From: Ruegeria marina
GTDB lineage: Bacteria; Pseudomonadota; Alphaproteobacteria; Rhodobacterales; Rhodobacteraceae
NCBI RefSeq assembly: GCF_900101475.1
Contig: NZ_FMZV01000008.1
Location: forward strand, 62,001 to 126,000
Reading direction: 5' to 3'
DNA: 64,000 nucleotides
The position numbers and the translations under genes were made by a program. Shown here one piece after another: positions 43,525 through 51,740 of the stretch. A model generated the notes under the pieces. That model made no database searches. It worked only from the letters and a program-made list of their open reading frames with translations, and was not told the DNA's origin. How positions within the stretch are numbered: the first letter of the stretch is position 1; the number at the start of each line of letters is the position of its first letter.

Positions 43525-44673
43525 ATGAAACATCGGGGGGGAACCCGGCGGGGGCCGGCTGACATCGCGCCGAACACCACCAGACGCAAAGCGCTTTTCG
43601 CGGCGGCGACCGTGAGCGCAGGGGCCTTGGCGGCGCCGTTTGTGGGTAACGCGCAGGTCTCGGGCGGACGGAAGCTCACGATCCAGTCGCTCTGGACCGA
43701 GAATACGATCGGCTACCGGACATTCAAAACCTGGTGCGAAAGCATCGTCGAACTGACCGAGGGCGAGATCGAATTCGTCCCTTTCGCGGGCGGAACGGTT
43801 TCTGAAATCTTCGACATGATGACCGCCACTTCGGCGGGGGTGCTCGACGGAATGCACTGGGTGCCGCATTACGCCGCGATCACCGGGGCGATGCCGGCCG
43901 GGGCTTTGCTGACGTCCTTCCCGATGGGGCTGCCGCATCCGCATCAATGGGACATGTTGTTCGACAGCTACGGTGGCACCGAACTGGCCCGCGAACTCTA
44001 CGCACGCCATGGCCTGCATTACGTCGGCCACGTCCACCACGACATGAACCTCATTCATTCCAACAGGCCGATCCGCTCGCTGGACGATTTCCGGGGGCTG
44101 AACCTTCGGATGCCCGGTGGGATCGTGGCCGACTGCTTCGAGGCCATCGGCGCGCGGACCATCGCGCTCGCGGGGTCTGAAGTACAGCCTGCGCTGGCCT
44201 CCGGCGCGATCGACGCTGCGGACTTCACCGGCCCGGCGATGAATTACGACCTCGGCTTTGCCGATGTCAGCAAATATATCGTCATGGGTCCGACCTCGAC
44301 GCCCTGCCTGCATCAGCCGGTCGACCTGACGATCGTCGTTTTCAACCAGGACGTCTGGAACAGCTTCACAGCCGCGACGCAGGACCTGCTGACAGAGCTT
44401 GTCCGCGCCTTTTCGGTCAAGCACTTCACAGCTCACCAGGAGGCCAATATCGCCGCCTGGACAAAGTTCGCTGAGGCCGGCGTGGAGATCACGCGGCTGT
44501 CCGAGGACGACGTGGAGCGGTTCCGCAAGATTGCTCTGCCCCTTTGGTTCGAATGGGCGAACCGGGACACCGATTCCGCGCGGGTCTTCAAGCTGCACCT
44601 CGATGTGATGCTCAATCCGGCAGTGGCCTACATCAACCCCGACGACATCAAGGACTTCGAACTGAAGCTCTGA
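43525..44673 (+). CDS. Orphan TRAP-type (DctP family) binding protein with Tat signal
   Basis: The protein has 382 residues, starting at ATG 43525 behind GGGAGGTGA. A twin-arginine signal TTRRKALFAAATVSAGALA precedes a DctP/TakP-like fold (VEVIRG is absent; NLRMPGGIVADCFEAIGARTIALAGSEVQPAL and AIDAADFTGPAMNYDLGFA are visible in pieces). Relatives bind 2-oxo acids and similar carboxylates. No DctQ/DctM genes follow. Instead it is followed by a hybrid histidine kinase, an HPt protein and a receiver-transporter fusion. A periplasmic sensing role comparable to TorT with TorS is therefore likely (inference). Confidence 0.88.
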   Translation: MKHRGGTRRGPADIAPNTTRRKALFAAATVSAGALAAPFVGNAQVSGGRKLTIQSLWTENTIGYRTFKTWCESIVELTEGEIEFVPFAGGTVSEIFDMMTATSAGVLDGMHWVPHYAAITGAMPAGALLTSFPMGLPHPHQWDMLFDSYGGTELARELYARHGLHYVGHVHHDMNLIHSNRPIRSLDDFRGLNLRMPGGIVADCFEAIGARTIALAGSEVQPALASGAIDAADFTGPAMNYDLGFADVSKYIVMGPTSTPCLHQPVDLTIVVFNQDVWNSFTAATQDLLTELVRAFSVKHFTAHQEANIAAWTKFAEAGVEITRLSEDDVERFRKIALPLWFEWANRDTDSARVFKLHLDVMLNPAVAYINPDDIKDFELKL

Positions 44674-44731
44674 CGCAGAGGTGACCCGACCGGGCGAACG
44701 CCCCGGCGCGTTGTGCGGAGAAGGGTGCGCA

Positions 44732-47700
44732 ATGGCAACAGCAGATGACGAAAGGTCCGGTCTCGCGGCCCTGCTTCCCTACACGATCCGAGGCAAGCTC
44801 CTTCTGGTCGTCGTCATCTTCTTTCTGTCGGCAGCCATCAGCGCGCTGATCGCGCACCGCGCTAACCTCGTAATTCAAGAGCAGCTTGCCTCGATCTCCA
44901 ACGAGAGCATCCCGGCCCTCGTCATCGCGCATCGGGTTGCCGAAGACACAACGAACATCCGCAACGCCGCCGCCTCGGTTGCCACCTCCGACAACGCCGA
45001 ACAGCTTGCCGCCCGGATGGCGACGCTGAAGGGGTACCTGGACCGCATCCGGTTGGTCATCAACGAACTGGAAAAACGCGGCAGCGGCGCCGAGACGGTC
45101 CTCAGCCTCGAGTCCTCGGTCCGTGACGTCGGCGCGCTGTCGGAGAAACTTGCCACCATCATCGCGCAGAGGATCGAGCTGGCCGGAACGCTTGGCAGCC
45201 AGGTTCAGAGCCTTGCCCGAACCCACGCAGCGTTCAACCGTTCCATGGAACCCCTGATCGCCGAGCAACTCGAAGTCCTCAGCGCCGAAAGCGACCGCGT
45301 GAACGCCAGCACCGAGGCCTCGGTCGCCTTGTTGAACGACCTCGGAGTCCGGGGGTTGATCCCGCTGCTGACGATGCAGGTCCAGCTTGGGATCATCGAG
45401 CGATCAATGATCGGCGCGCTCAGCGCCTCGACGGACGAAGCTCTTCGCGACAATTGGAGCGCTTTTGTCACCTCGAGTTCAGTCGCCGCGCGCAACGTCG
45501 ATGAACTGCGAGACAACGGCCCGGTTCGGCAGGTGGTCGATGTCGAAGAATTGTCCGAGATGATTGACCAGATCATAGCCCTCGGTGCAGGCGCGGACGG
45601 CATCTTTGAACGCCGCAGGTCCGCGCTGGCCGACCCCACGGCGGCTTTCGATGCGCAAGAAACCGAACGCGACCTGCGCCGGACCGTCTTGCAGCTCGAC
45701 GTCGTTCTGCGGCGCTCGATCATCCTGATCCGGGGCCAGGCCGTCACGGTGGGCGCCAACCTCAGCAGCCAGGTCGCGGCCAGCCTCGACGCCATCAATG
45801 ACGCCAGCGTCGTCGGCTACGGGACACTTCTGGCGCTGGAAACGCTCGGCAACCGGACCGTTGGCATACTTTCTCTGGCGCCATTTGCAGAAGACCGGGC
45901 CGGGCTGAATGGGTTGCGGGCGGATCTTGGTGCGGTGGCGACCGAAACTTCGGCGCTGATCGCCCGCCTCGGCCCGCGCACCGACGTTTCGGACACCGCC
46001 GACTTGGCAGAGCGCCTGATCGGCTTCGGCTTCGGTGGAGGAGGAGAGACGGTTTTCGGCCTGCGCGCGCGTGAGCTTGGCGCGCTGGAGCAGGCCGAAG
46101 GGCTGCTTCTCAGAACCAACGAGCTCACCGAGAGGATGAGTGGTCTTGCCGCGACCATCGTTTCCGAAACCCGCCAGTCCACCGACGCCTCGGCCGCTGC
46201 GGTGCTTTCGTCGCTCCAAGCAAGTCGGCTGACCCTCGCTGTTGTTCTCATCGCCTCGCTCGTGGTGATCCTCGGTGCCTTTGCCTATGTAAACCGCAGC
46301 CTCGGCTCGAGGCTCAGCGCGTTCAGCAACGCCGCCTTGTCCCTCGCCGAGGGCGATCTGCACGTCCCCCTGCCAAAGCCCACCGGACGCGACGAGGTCT
46401 CACGTCTGATGCGCGCGCTGACTGTTTTCCGCGACACGGCCGTCGAAATGGAGCAGAGCAACCTGCGCGAGATCGCCGAGACCCGGCAGCGGTTGATCGA
46501 CGCCATCGAGAGCATCTCGGAGGGCTTTGCCTTCTACGACGCCGACAACCGGCTTGTCCTGTGCAACACCCGCTACCGGGATTTCTTGGGCGACCCGGCC
46601 GGAGACTTCGTTCGACCTGGCCGCTTGGCAGAAGAGATCGCCCAAGACGTGCCGCCGGGCTCGGGCCTGCGACTCGAGGCCGATCGGAGCGGTCAAGCGC
46701 CGCGGGCGTCGAACGTTCGGAAGTTGCAGGACGGACGCTGGGTCCAAATCGACAAACGGCGAACAAGCGACGGCGGCTCGGTCTTGGTATATTCGGACAT
46801 CAGCGAGCTTAAGCAGCGGGAAAGCGAACTAACCCAAGCCAAAGAGCAGGCCGAAGCCGCCAACGAAGCAAAAAGCTCATTCCTGGCTACGATGAGCCAC
46901 GAAATCCGGACGCCGCTCAACGGGATCATGGGGATGAGCAGCCTGCTTGCCTCGACGAAGCTCGACGCCGAGCAGCGCGAATTTGCCACCACCATCGGCG
47001 ATGCAGCTGACACGCTGTTGACCATCATCAACGACATCCTTGACTTTTCGAAGGTCGAAGCCGGGGCGCTCGACCTTGAGGAGCTTGAGATCGACCTTGT
47101 CGAAGCGGTGGAAGCAGCGGTGGAACTGGTTATTCCCAAGGCGGACGAGAAAGGCGTTGAACTGGCCTGCCGGATCGCGCCCGAGGTTCCGCGCGGCGTG
47201 GTGGGCGACCCGACCCGGCTTAAGCAAGTGTTGCTCAACCTGCTGAACAATGCCGTGAAGTTCACGGAAAAGGGTGAGGTCCTTCTTGGCGTGAGCCTTG
47301 CCGAGTCCGTGCCCGAGGCAGGCGACACCGCGCATGTCACCTTTTCGGTTTGCGATACGGGTATCGGCATTCCCGCCGACCGCATGGACCGCCTCTTTCG
47401 CTCATTCAGCCAGGTCGACGCCTCGACGACACGGCGCTACGGCGGTACCGGGCTAGGTCTCGCCATCAGTCAGCGGCTTGTCGAAAAGATGGGCGGCAAG
47501 ATCGAAGTCGAGAGCAAGCCCGGGTACGGCTCTACCTTTTCCTTCGCTTTGCCAATGCGGCGCTGCGCCTTGCCCGACCGCAACGACCGGCAGGCCCGGA
47601 TTGAGGCGTTGCGTGGCAGGACCGCGCTTGTGGTGGACGACAACCTGACCAACCGGCGGATCATCGATGAAAGGCTCCGTGCTTGGGGCATGTTGCCCGA

Positions 47701-48445
47701 GGCCCTGGGAGACCCGTACGGAGCGCTTGAGCGCCTCAAGGGCGAACCGGCCATCGACGTGGTGATCATCGACTACAAGATGCCGGAAATGACCGGGCTC
47801 GAACTGGCTCGGCGGGTCCGCACCGCACTTGGAGAGGCTGCGCCGCCGATGATCCTTTTCACTTCGCTCACCCCCGCCGAGCCGGCTTTCTGGGTCGAGA
47901 TCCGCAAAGCCGGCTTTGCCTCGGTGCTGGCGAAGCCGCCGAAGTCTGCACAACTCCTGCAAGCCCTCGCCTCGGCGGTCGGCTGGCAGGAACGGCACGC
48001 CGCGCCAGAGGCCGAAGCTCCCGAGGTCCCAGCTGAGGCACTGTCGATCCTTCTTGTCGATGACAACCGGATCAACAGGAAGGTCGGGCAGAAGATGCTC
48101 GCCAAGAACGGCTACGGCTCCGACCTCGCCTGCGGCGGTGCCGAGGCGGTCGGGCTGGCGGCCGGCGGGACCTACGACGTCATCCTGATGGACATTGAGA
48201 TGCCCGATATGGATGGGGTAGAAGCCGCCGCCGAAATCCGACGCGCCTTCGAGGGGCGGCCGCGGCCCTATATTGTGGCGCTGACAGCGAACGCGCAGAC
48301 CTCGGCGCGGGATACCTACCTAGACGCGGGAATGGACGACTACCTAAGCAAACCGGTGGACGAAGCGGCACTGGTTGCCAGTCTCAAGCGCGGCGCGACC
48401 TTCCGGCAGGCGCAGCGCGGGGATGGCGAAGGACGTGAACATTGA
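44732..48445 (+). CDS. TorS-like hybrid sensor histidine kinase with two receiver domains
   Basis: The protein has 1237 residues from ATG 44732, behind GGAGAAGG; GTG 44681 is in frame without a good site. Layout: TM1 (about 21-41), a long helical periplasmic domain to about 498, TM2 (500-521), HAMP (522-575), a PAS domain (about 585-695, SISEGFAFYDADNRL), HisKA with phospho-His723 (ATMSHEIRTPLNG), HATPase with DTGIGIP and GTGLGLAI, receiver 1 with Asp1014 (IDYKMPEM) and receiver 2 with Asp1154 (LMDIEMPDMDG, then ALTANA and YLSKP). The long helical sensor domain fits a TorS-type kinase reading a binding protein. No HPt domain at the C-terminus; a separate one follows. Confidence 0.93.
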   Translation: MATADDERSGLAALLPYTIRGKLLLVVVIFFLSAAISALIAHRANLVIQEQLASISNESIPALVIAHRVAEDTTNIRNAAASVATSDNAEQLAARMATLKGYLDRIRLVINELEKRGSGAETVLSLESSVRDVGALSEKLATIIAQRIELAGTLGSQVQSLARTHAAFNRSMEPLIAEQLEVLSAESDRVNASTEASVALLNDLGVRGLIPLLTMQVQLGIIERSMIGALSASTDEALRDNWSAFVTSSSVAARNVDELRDNGPVRQVVDVEELSEMIDQIIALGAGADGIFERRRSALADPTAAFDAQETERDLRRTVLQLDVVLRRSIILIRGQAVTVGANLSSQVAASLDAINDASVVGYGTLLALETLGNRTVGILSLAPFAEDRAGLNGLRADLGAVATETSALIARLGPRTDVSDTADLAERLIGFGFGGGGETVFGLRARELGALEQAEGLLLRTNELTERMSGLAATIVSETRQSTDASAAAVLSSLQASRLTLAVVLIASLVVILGAFAYVNRSLGSRLSAFSNAALSLAEGDLHVPLPKPTGRDEVSRLMRALTVFRDTAVEMEQSNLREIAETRQRLIDAIESISEGFAFYDADNRLVLCNTRYRDFLGDPAGDFVRPGRLAEEIAQDVPPGSGLRLEADRSGQAPRASNVRKLQDGRWVQIDKRRTSDGGSVLVYSDISELKQRESELTQAKEQAEAANEAKSSFLATMSHEIRTPLNGIMGMSSLLASTKLDAEQREFATTIGDAADTLLTIINDILDFSKVEAGALDLEELEIDLVEAVEAAVELVIPKADEKGVELACRIAPEVPRGVVGDPTRLKQVLLNLLNNAVKFTEKGEVLLGVSLAESVPEAGDTAHVTFSVCDTGIGIPADRMDRLFRSFSQVDASTTRRYGGTGLGLAISQRLVEKMGGKIEVESKPGYGSTFSFALPMRRCALPDRNDRQARIEALRGRTALVVDDNLTNRRIIDERLRAWGMLPEALGDPYGALERLKGEPAIDVVIIDYKMPEMTGLELARRVRTALGEAAPPMILFTSLTPAEPAFWVEIRKAGFASVLAKPPKSAQLLQALASAVGWQERHAAPEAEAPEVPAEALSILLVDDNRINRKVGQKMLAKNGYGSDLACGGAEAVGLAAGGTYDVILMDIEMPDMDGVEAAAEIRRAFEGRPRPYIVALTANAQTSARDTYLDAGMDDYLSKPVDEAALVASLKRGATFRQAQRGDGEGREH

Positions 48446-48459
48446 ACTGGGGGGAAACG

Positions 48460-48840
48460 ATGGAAAACGCTGACATAGACCTGGCCGCGTTGAAACGGCT
48501 GCTGGAGGTCGTGGGCGGAGATGTCGAAGAACTCGAGGATCTGCGGAACGACTACTTTGAGGACGCCCCCGAGCTCGTCCGGCGCATCCTTGACGCAGCG
48601 GGCAGAGCAGACCTTACGGCCCTAAAGATCGCCGCCCATACGCTAAAGTCGAACGCCCGTGATTTCGGCGCGGCGCGGCTGGCGGAGCTTTGTGCCGTGC
48701 TCGAAAGGACGTGCCTTGAAGGCGGTCCGGAGGACCCCGTCGGGCTTGCCCGGCGTATCCGGGACGAAGAGGACCTTGCCAGGCGCGCGCTCGCGGGCTT
48801 GAACCTTGGCGATCTTGAAGGGCCACGGTCCGAAAGATGA
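48460..48840 (+). CDS. Histidine phosphotransfer (HPt) protein
   Basis: The protein has 126 residues from ATG 48460, behind a G-rich ribosome site 14 bases after the kinase stop. A single four-helix HPt domain with the conserved AAHTLKSNARDFGA, phospho-acceptor His60. It would shuttle phosphate from the kinase receivers to the receiver of the next protein, whose start codon overlaps its stop (ATGA). The small size and clear motif make this assignment firm. Confidence 0.92.
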   Translation: MENADIDLAALKRLLEVVGGDVEELEDLRNDYFEDAPELVRRILDAAGRADLTALKIAAHTLKSNARDFGAARLAELCAVLERTCLEGGPEDPVGLARRIRDEEDLARRALAGLNLGDLEGPRSER

Positions 48841-50360
48841 TTGACCTGCCCCCCCCAGACACCACCGCCGAGGCATCGGTCCTGATCGTCGACGACAGCC
48901 GAGTCAGCGGCCGCAAGCTTGGCAAGGCGGTCACCGCGCTCGGCCACCGGACCCAGCTTGTCACCGGCGGCGCCGAGGCGCTTGCCATCTTGCGCGAGAC
49001 AACTTTCGACATCGTGCTTCTCGACATTGTCATGCCCGAGGTGGACGGCTACCAGGTGCTGAGCGTCATGAAGGCCGATGCCGCGTTGCGCGACATCCCG
49101 GTCATCGTGATCTCGGCGCTGGACGAAGAGATCGACAGCGTCGCCCGCGCCATCGAACTTGGCGCGGAGGACTTTCTGCCCAAGAACTTTGAGCCGGCCA
49201 TTCTCAAGGCTCGGATGAACGCCTCTCTCGCCCGCAAACGGTTCCGCGACCGAGAGCTCGCCTATTTCCGCGACATCGATACGTTGACCAGGGCCGCCCA
49301 GGTGATCGAGGGTGGGGCTTTTCGTCCGACGGAACTCGCCATTGCAGACGTGGCCGCACGGAACGATCCTCTGGGCGGGCTCGCCAAAGTCTTCCGCAGC
49401 CTGGCCGAGGAAATCTACGACCGCGAGCGCCGCGCCGACCTGACGGTGCGCACCCTTCGCGGCACGCTTCTGGTTCTCGCGGCGGGCAGCATCTTCGGGA
49501 TCGCGCCCGCGCTTGGCCGTCTCGCCTCGGCCCGCGATGTGCCGCCGCTGGGGCTGGTATTCTGGTCGGCGGTCGTCGCCTCGGCGGTTTGCCTTTCGGC
49601 GTCGGTCCTTCGCCGGGGACTGCCGCGCCTGAAATTGCGGGACTTCGGGTTTCTCGCGCTTTGGGCGGTGCTGCTCGGCTCGCTCTACCAACTTCTGACC
49701 GTGGTAATCGCGGCCCATGTCGAGGCCACGATGATTGCGCTGATCGGAAGTTCGCGGGGGTTCATGGTTTTCCTGCTGGCTGCGCTTCTGGCGCTCGAGC
49801 GTCCAAGCCTGCGGCGTTTCTTCGGTCTCGGGGTCGGCTTCGCCGGGATAGCCGTCGTTCTTCTGATGCAGGGTGCCGGTGGTGAGGGCGAACTTCTCTG
49901 GCAGATCTCGGCGCTGGTGCTTCCCTTCCTTTTGTCGCTGCATACGCTTCTGATGTCCTGGCGCCCGAGGCACATCGACGCTGGCGCGACAGTCGGGTTG
50001 ATGATGGCGCTTTCGGCGCTGTTCCTGCTGCCCTTTGCCGCTGCCCAGGACGCTTTGTTCCTTCCCTCGGCCTCGTTCGGCCAGCGCGAGATCATCGTGC
50101 TCGCGCTCGGCGTATCGACAGCCGCCGCGCTGGTTCTGGCACTTGAACTCGTGGCGACGGCGGGGCCGGTCTTTGCCAGTCAGATGGCCTATTCCCAGAC
50201 GCTGGCCGGGATCGCATGGGGGATGCTGTTGTTGGGCGAACGTCTTTCGCCGCTGGCTTGGGGCTCGCTCGTGCTAGTGATCGTTGGTTTCTGGCTGGTC
50301 GAGCCGAAGCGCGCGGGGGACGATTTCCGGATCACGCTCAGGATGCGGGGCAGGCAGTAG
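48837..50360 (+). CDS. Receiver domain fused to an EamA/DMT-family transporter
   Basis: The protein has 507 residues. Residues 13-130 are a complete CheY-like receiver: acidic pair Asp19-Asp20 (VLIVDDSRVSG), phospho-acceptor Asp63 (VLLDIVMPEVDG), Ser93 and Lys116 (FLPKN). Residues about 131-203 form a helical linker (GGLAKVFRSLAEEIYDRERR) like that after receivers in some signalling proteins. Residues about 205-500 hold ten hydrophobic helices in two EamA halves (GSIFGIAPALGRLA; QMAYSQTLAGIAWGMLLLGE). The expected output is transport, not DNA binding. The 4-base overlap with the HPt gene links their synthesis. Substrate and direction are unknown. Its stop lies just before a truncated transposase. 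Confidence 0.9.
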   Translation: MIDLPPPDTTAEASVLIVDDSRVSGRKLGKAVTALGHRTQLVTGGAEALAILRETTFDIVLLDIVMPEVDGYQVLSVMKADAALRDIPVIVISALDEEIDSVARAIELGAEDFLPKNFEPAILKARMNASLARKRFRDRELAYFRDIDTLTRAAQVIEGGAFRPTELAIADVAARNDPLGGLAKVFRSLAEEIYDRERRADLTVRTLRGTLLVLAAGSIFGIAPALGRLASARDVPPLGLVFWSAVVASAVCLSASVLRRGLPRLKLRDFGFLALWAVLLGSLYQLLTVVIAAHVEATMIALIGSSRGFMVFLLAALLALERPSLRRFFGLGVGFAGIAVVLLMQGAGGEGELLWQISALVLPFLLSLHTLLMSWRPRHIDAGATVGLMMALSALFLLPFAAAQDALFLPSASFGQREIIVLALGVSTAAALVLALELVATAGPVFASQMAYSQTLAGIAWGMLLLGERLSPLAWGSLVLVIVGFWLVEPKRAGDDFRITLRMRGRQ

Positions 50361-50365
50361 CCGAG

Positions 50366-50926
50366 GTGGCCTGGTTCTGGTGGTACCGGTTCGGGCCGAT
50401 ATTTGCCAACGAGATCGGAAAACGATTTGTCGAAGGGATGAAGTCGAGCCGATCATGCTGGCATCTCGACGAGATGTCCGTGAAGATCAATGGCGAACCC
50501 CACTACCCGTGGCGGGCTGTGGATCACGAGGGCGAAGTCCCTGAGAGCTACGTCACGAAGAAGCTGGACAAGAAGGCCGCGCTGAAATGTCTAAGGAACG
50601 CAATGCGTAAGCATGGACACCCCGAAGTGGTCGTGACCGACAGGCTCCGGTCCCACGGTGCCGCCCTGAGGGAAGTTGGTGCGGGGCGTCGCCGGCAAAC
50701 GGGGCGCTGGCTGAACAATCAGGTCGAAAACTCACACCTGCCGTTTCGACGACGAAAACGGTCAATGCTAAGGTTCCGGAGGATGCGAAGTTTGCAGATG
50801 TTCGCCGCCGTTAACGCCTCGGTCTTCAACCATTTCAATTCTAAGCGCCGCCTCGCCTGCCGACAAATTTTCAAGCTCAACCGCGCTGTCGCTCTTGCCC
50901 GGTGGCGTAAACTTGCTGTGGCATAA
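50366..50926 (+). pseudogene. 5'-truncated IS6-family transposase
   Basis: Similarity begins abruptly at VAWFWWYRFGPIFANEIGKR, only a few bases after the transporter stop. The N-terminal HTH region and start codon are missing. The DDE core is intact: first Asp in CWHLDEMSVKING, second in VTDRLRSHG, Glu in NNQVENSHLPFRRRK. The frame stops at TAA 50924-50926. The copy at 847-1554 keeps the N-terminal region but has lost the first Asp, so the two have decayed independently. Confidence 0.85.
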
Positions 50927-50975
50927 ACAGCAGGGTCACTCTCCAACCGGAGACCAATTGGAATCTGTCTGACGG
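50927..50975 (+). repeat. IS6-type right-end sequence (copy C)
   Basis: After the transposase stop, ACCGGAGACCAATTGGAATCTGTCTGACGG corresponds in pieces to the ends at 1557-1607 and 42053-42100 (shared GAATCTGTCTG and GAGAC). It is the most diverged of the three. The rest up to 51039 contains no gene. Confidence 0.55.
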
Positions 50976-51039
50976 GCCCCTTGAGTCTTATCTTCATGGG
51001 CGTTCGGTTTGCGGTTTGGGTGAGCGCTCTTGCTCGGGA

Positions 51040-51618
51040 TCAAAGATATGGTGGCGTGCAGGCTGACACCACGACCGCGATGCGGTCGGATATGTTGCGA
51101 AAGCGGTGTGGCTCGCGCGAGTTGAAGAGATAGGCGTCACCGGTCTTGAGAATGCGAACACTGTCGCCGACCGTCACTTCGAGCTCGCCCGCGATGACGA
51201 TTCCGCCTTCGCTGGCAGGGTGAGATATCATGTCGTCGCCTGTGTCGGCGCCCGGTTCATAGGTTTCGTGCAGTATTTGCAGCCCGTGTTCGCGAGCGTT
51301 GCCGACCTGCTTCAGGGCCATGCGGCCACGGGTTTCGGGGCGATCGGAATAGATGCGCGAGGTGAGATCCTTGAACTGGTCCGGGGCAAAGAAGATTTCA
51401 TTCACTTGATTCGCCTCGGGCTCAAAAAACTCAGACATCGTGATCTCCAATCCGCCCAGAATTTTGCGCAATGTGGCGACAGAAGGACTGCTGCGGTTGG
51501 TCTCGACCATCGAGATCTGGCCGTGGGGAACAGCTGCGGCCTCGGCCAGTTGGCGTTGGGAAAATCCTTTGTTTATGCGAAGTTCCCGCAATCTCGCGCC
51601 GACATCAAAATCGGTCAT
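51040..51618 (-). CDS. XRE-family regulator with C-terminal cupin (PuuR-like)
   Basis: The protein has 192 residues from ATG 51618, behind AAGGAT; the frame is open upstream into the promoter region. It has an HTH at residues about 10-60 (INKGFSQRQLAEAAAVPHGQ) and a cupin domain (SEGGIVIAGELEVTVGD, NSREPHRFRN). Proteins of this design control polyamine, GABA and amino-acid genes, and the cupin senses a small ligand. It is divergent from an omega-aminotransferase operon with a 25-bp dyad between them (51696-51720), its likely operator. Confidence 0.88.
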   Translation of the reverse strand: MTDFDVGARLRELRINKGFSQRQLAEAAAVPHGQISMVETNRSSPSVATLRKILGGLEITMSEFFEPEANQVNEIFFAPDQFKDLTSRIYSDRPETRGRMALKQVGNAREHGLQILHETYEPGADTGDDMISHPASEGGIVIAGELEVTVGDSVRILKTGDAYLFNSREPHRFRNISDRIAVVVSACTPPYL

Positions 51619-51695
51619 TCTGGTATCCTTCCCTCGGTCGCTTGACTGGAATTTACCCGAACCGGGCTTGGGAAAAAAGATTTGAGATGCTTTAA

Positions 51696-51720
51696 ATATT
51701 GAGCTAATTGTGCTCAATAT
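51696..51720. promoter_or_regulatory. Dyad operator between XRE-cupin regulator and aminotransferase operon
   Basis: ATATTGAGC and GCTCAATAT form perfect 9-bp arms around a 7-base spacer (TAATTGT). It ends 10 bases before the ribosome site (GGAGGG) of the aminotransferase gene, a position suited to repression. It is the best candidate site for the divergent regulator. Confidence 0.65.
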
Positions 51721-51740
51721 ACTCTTGCATGGAGGGCGAG

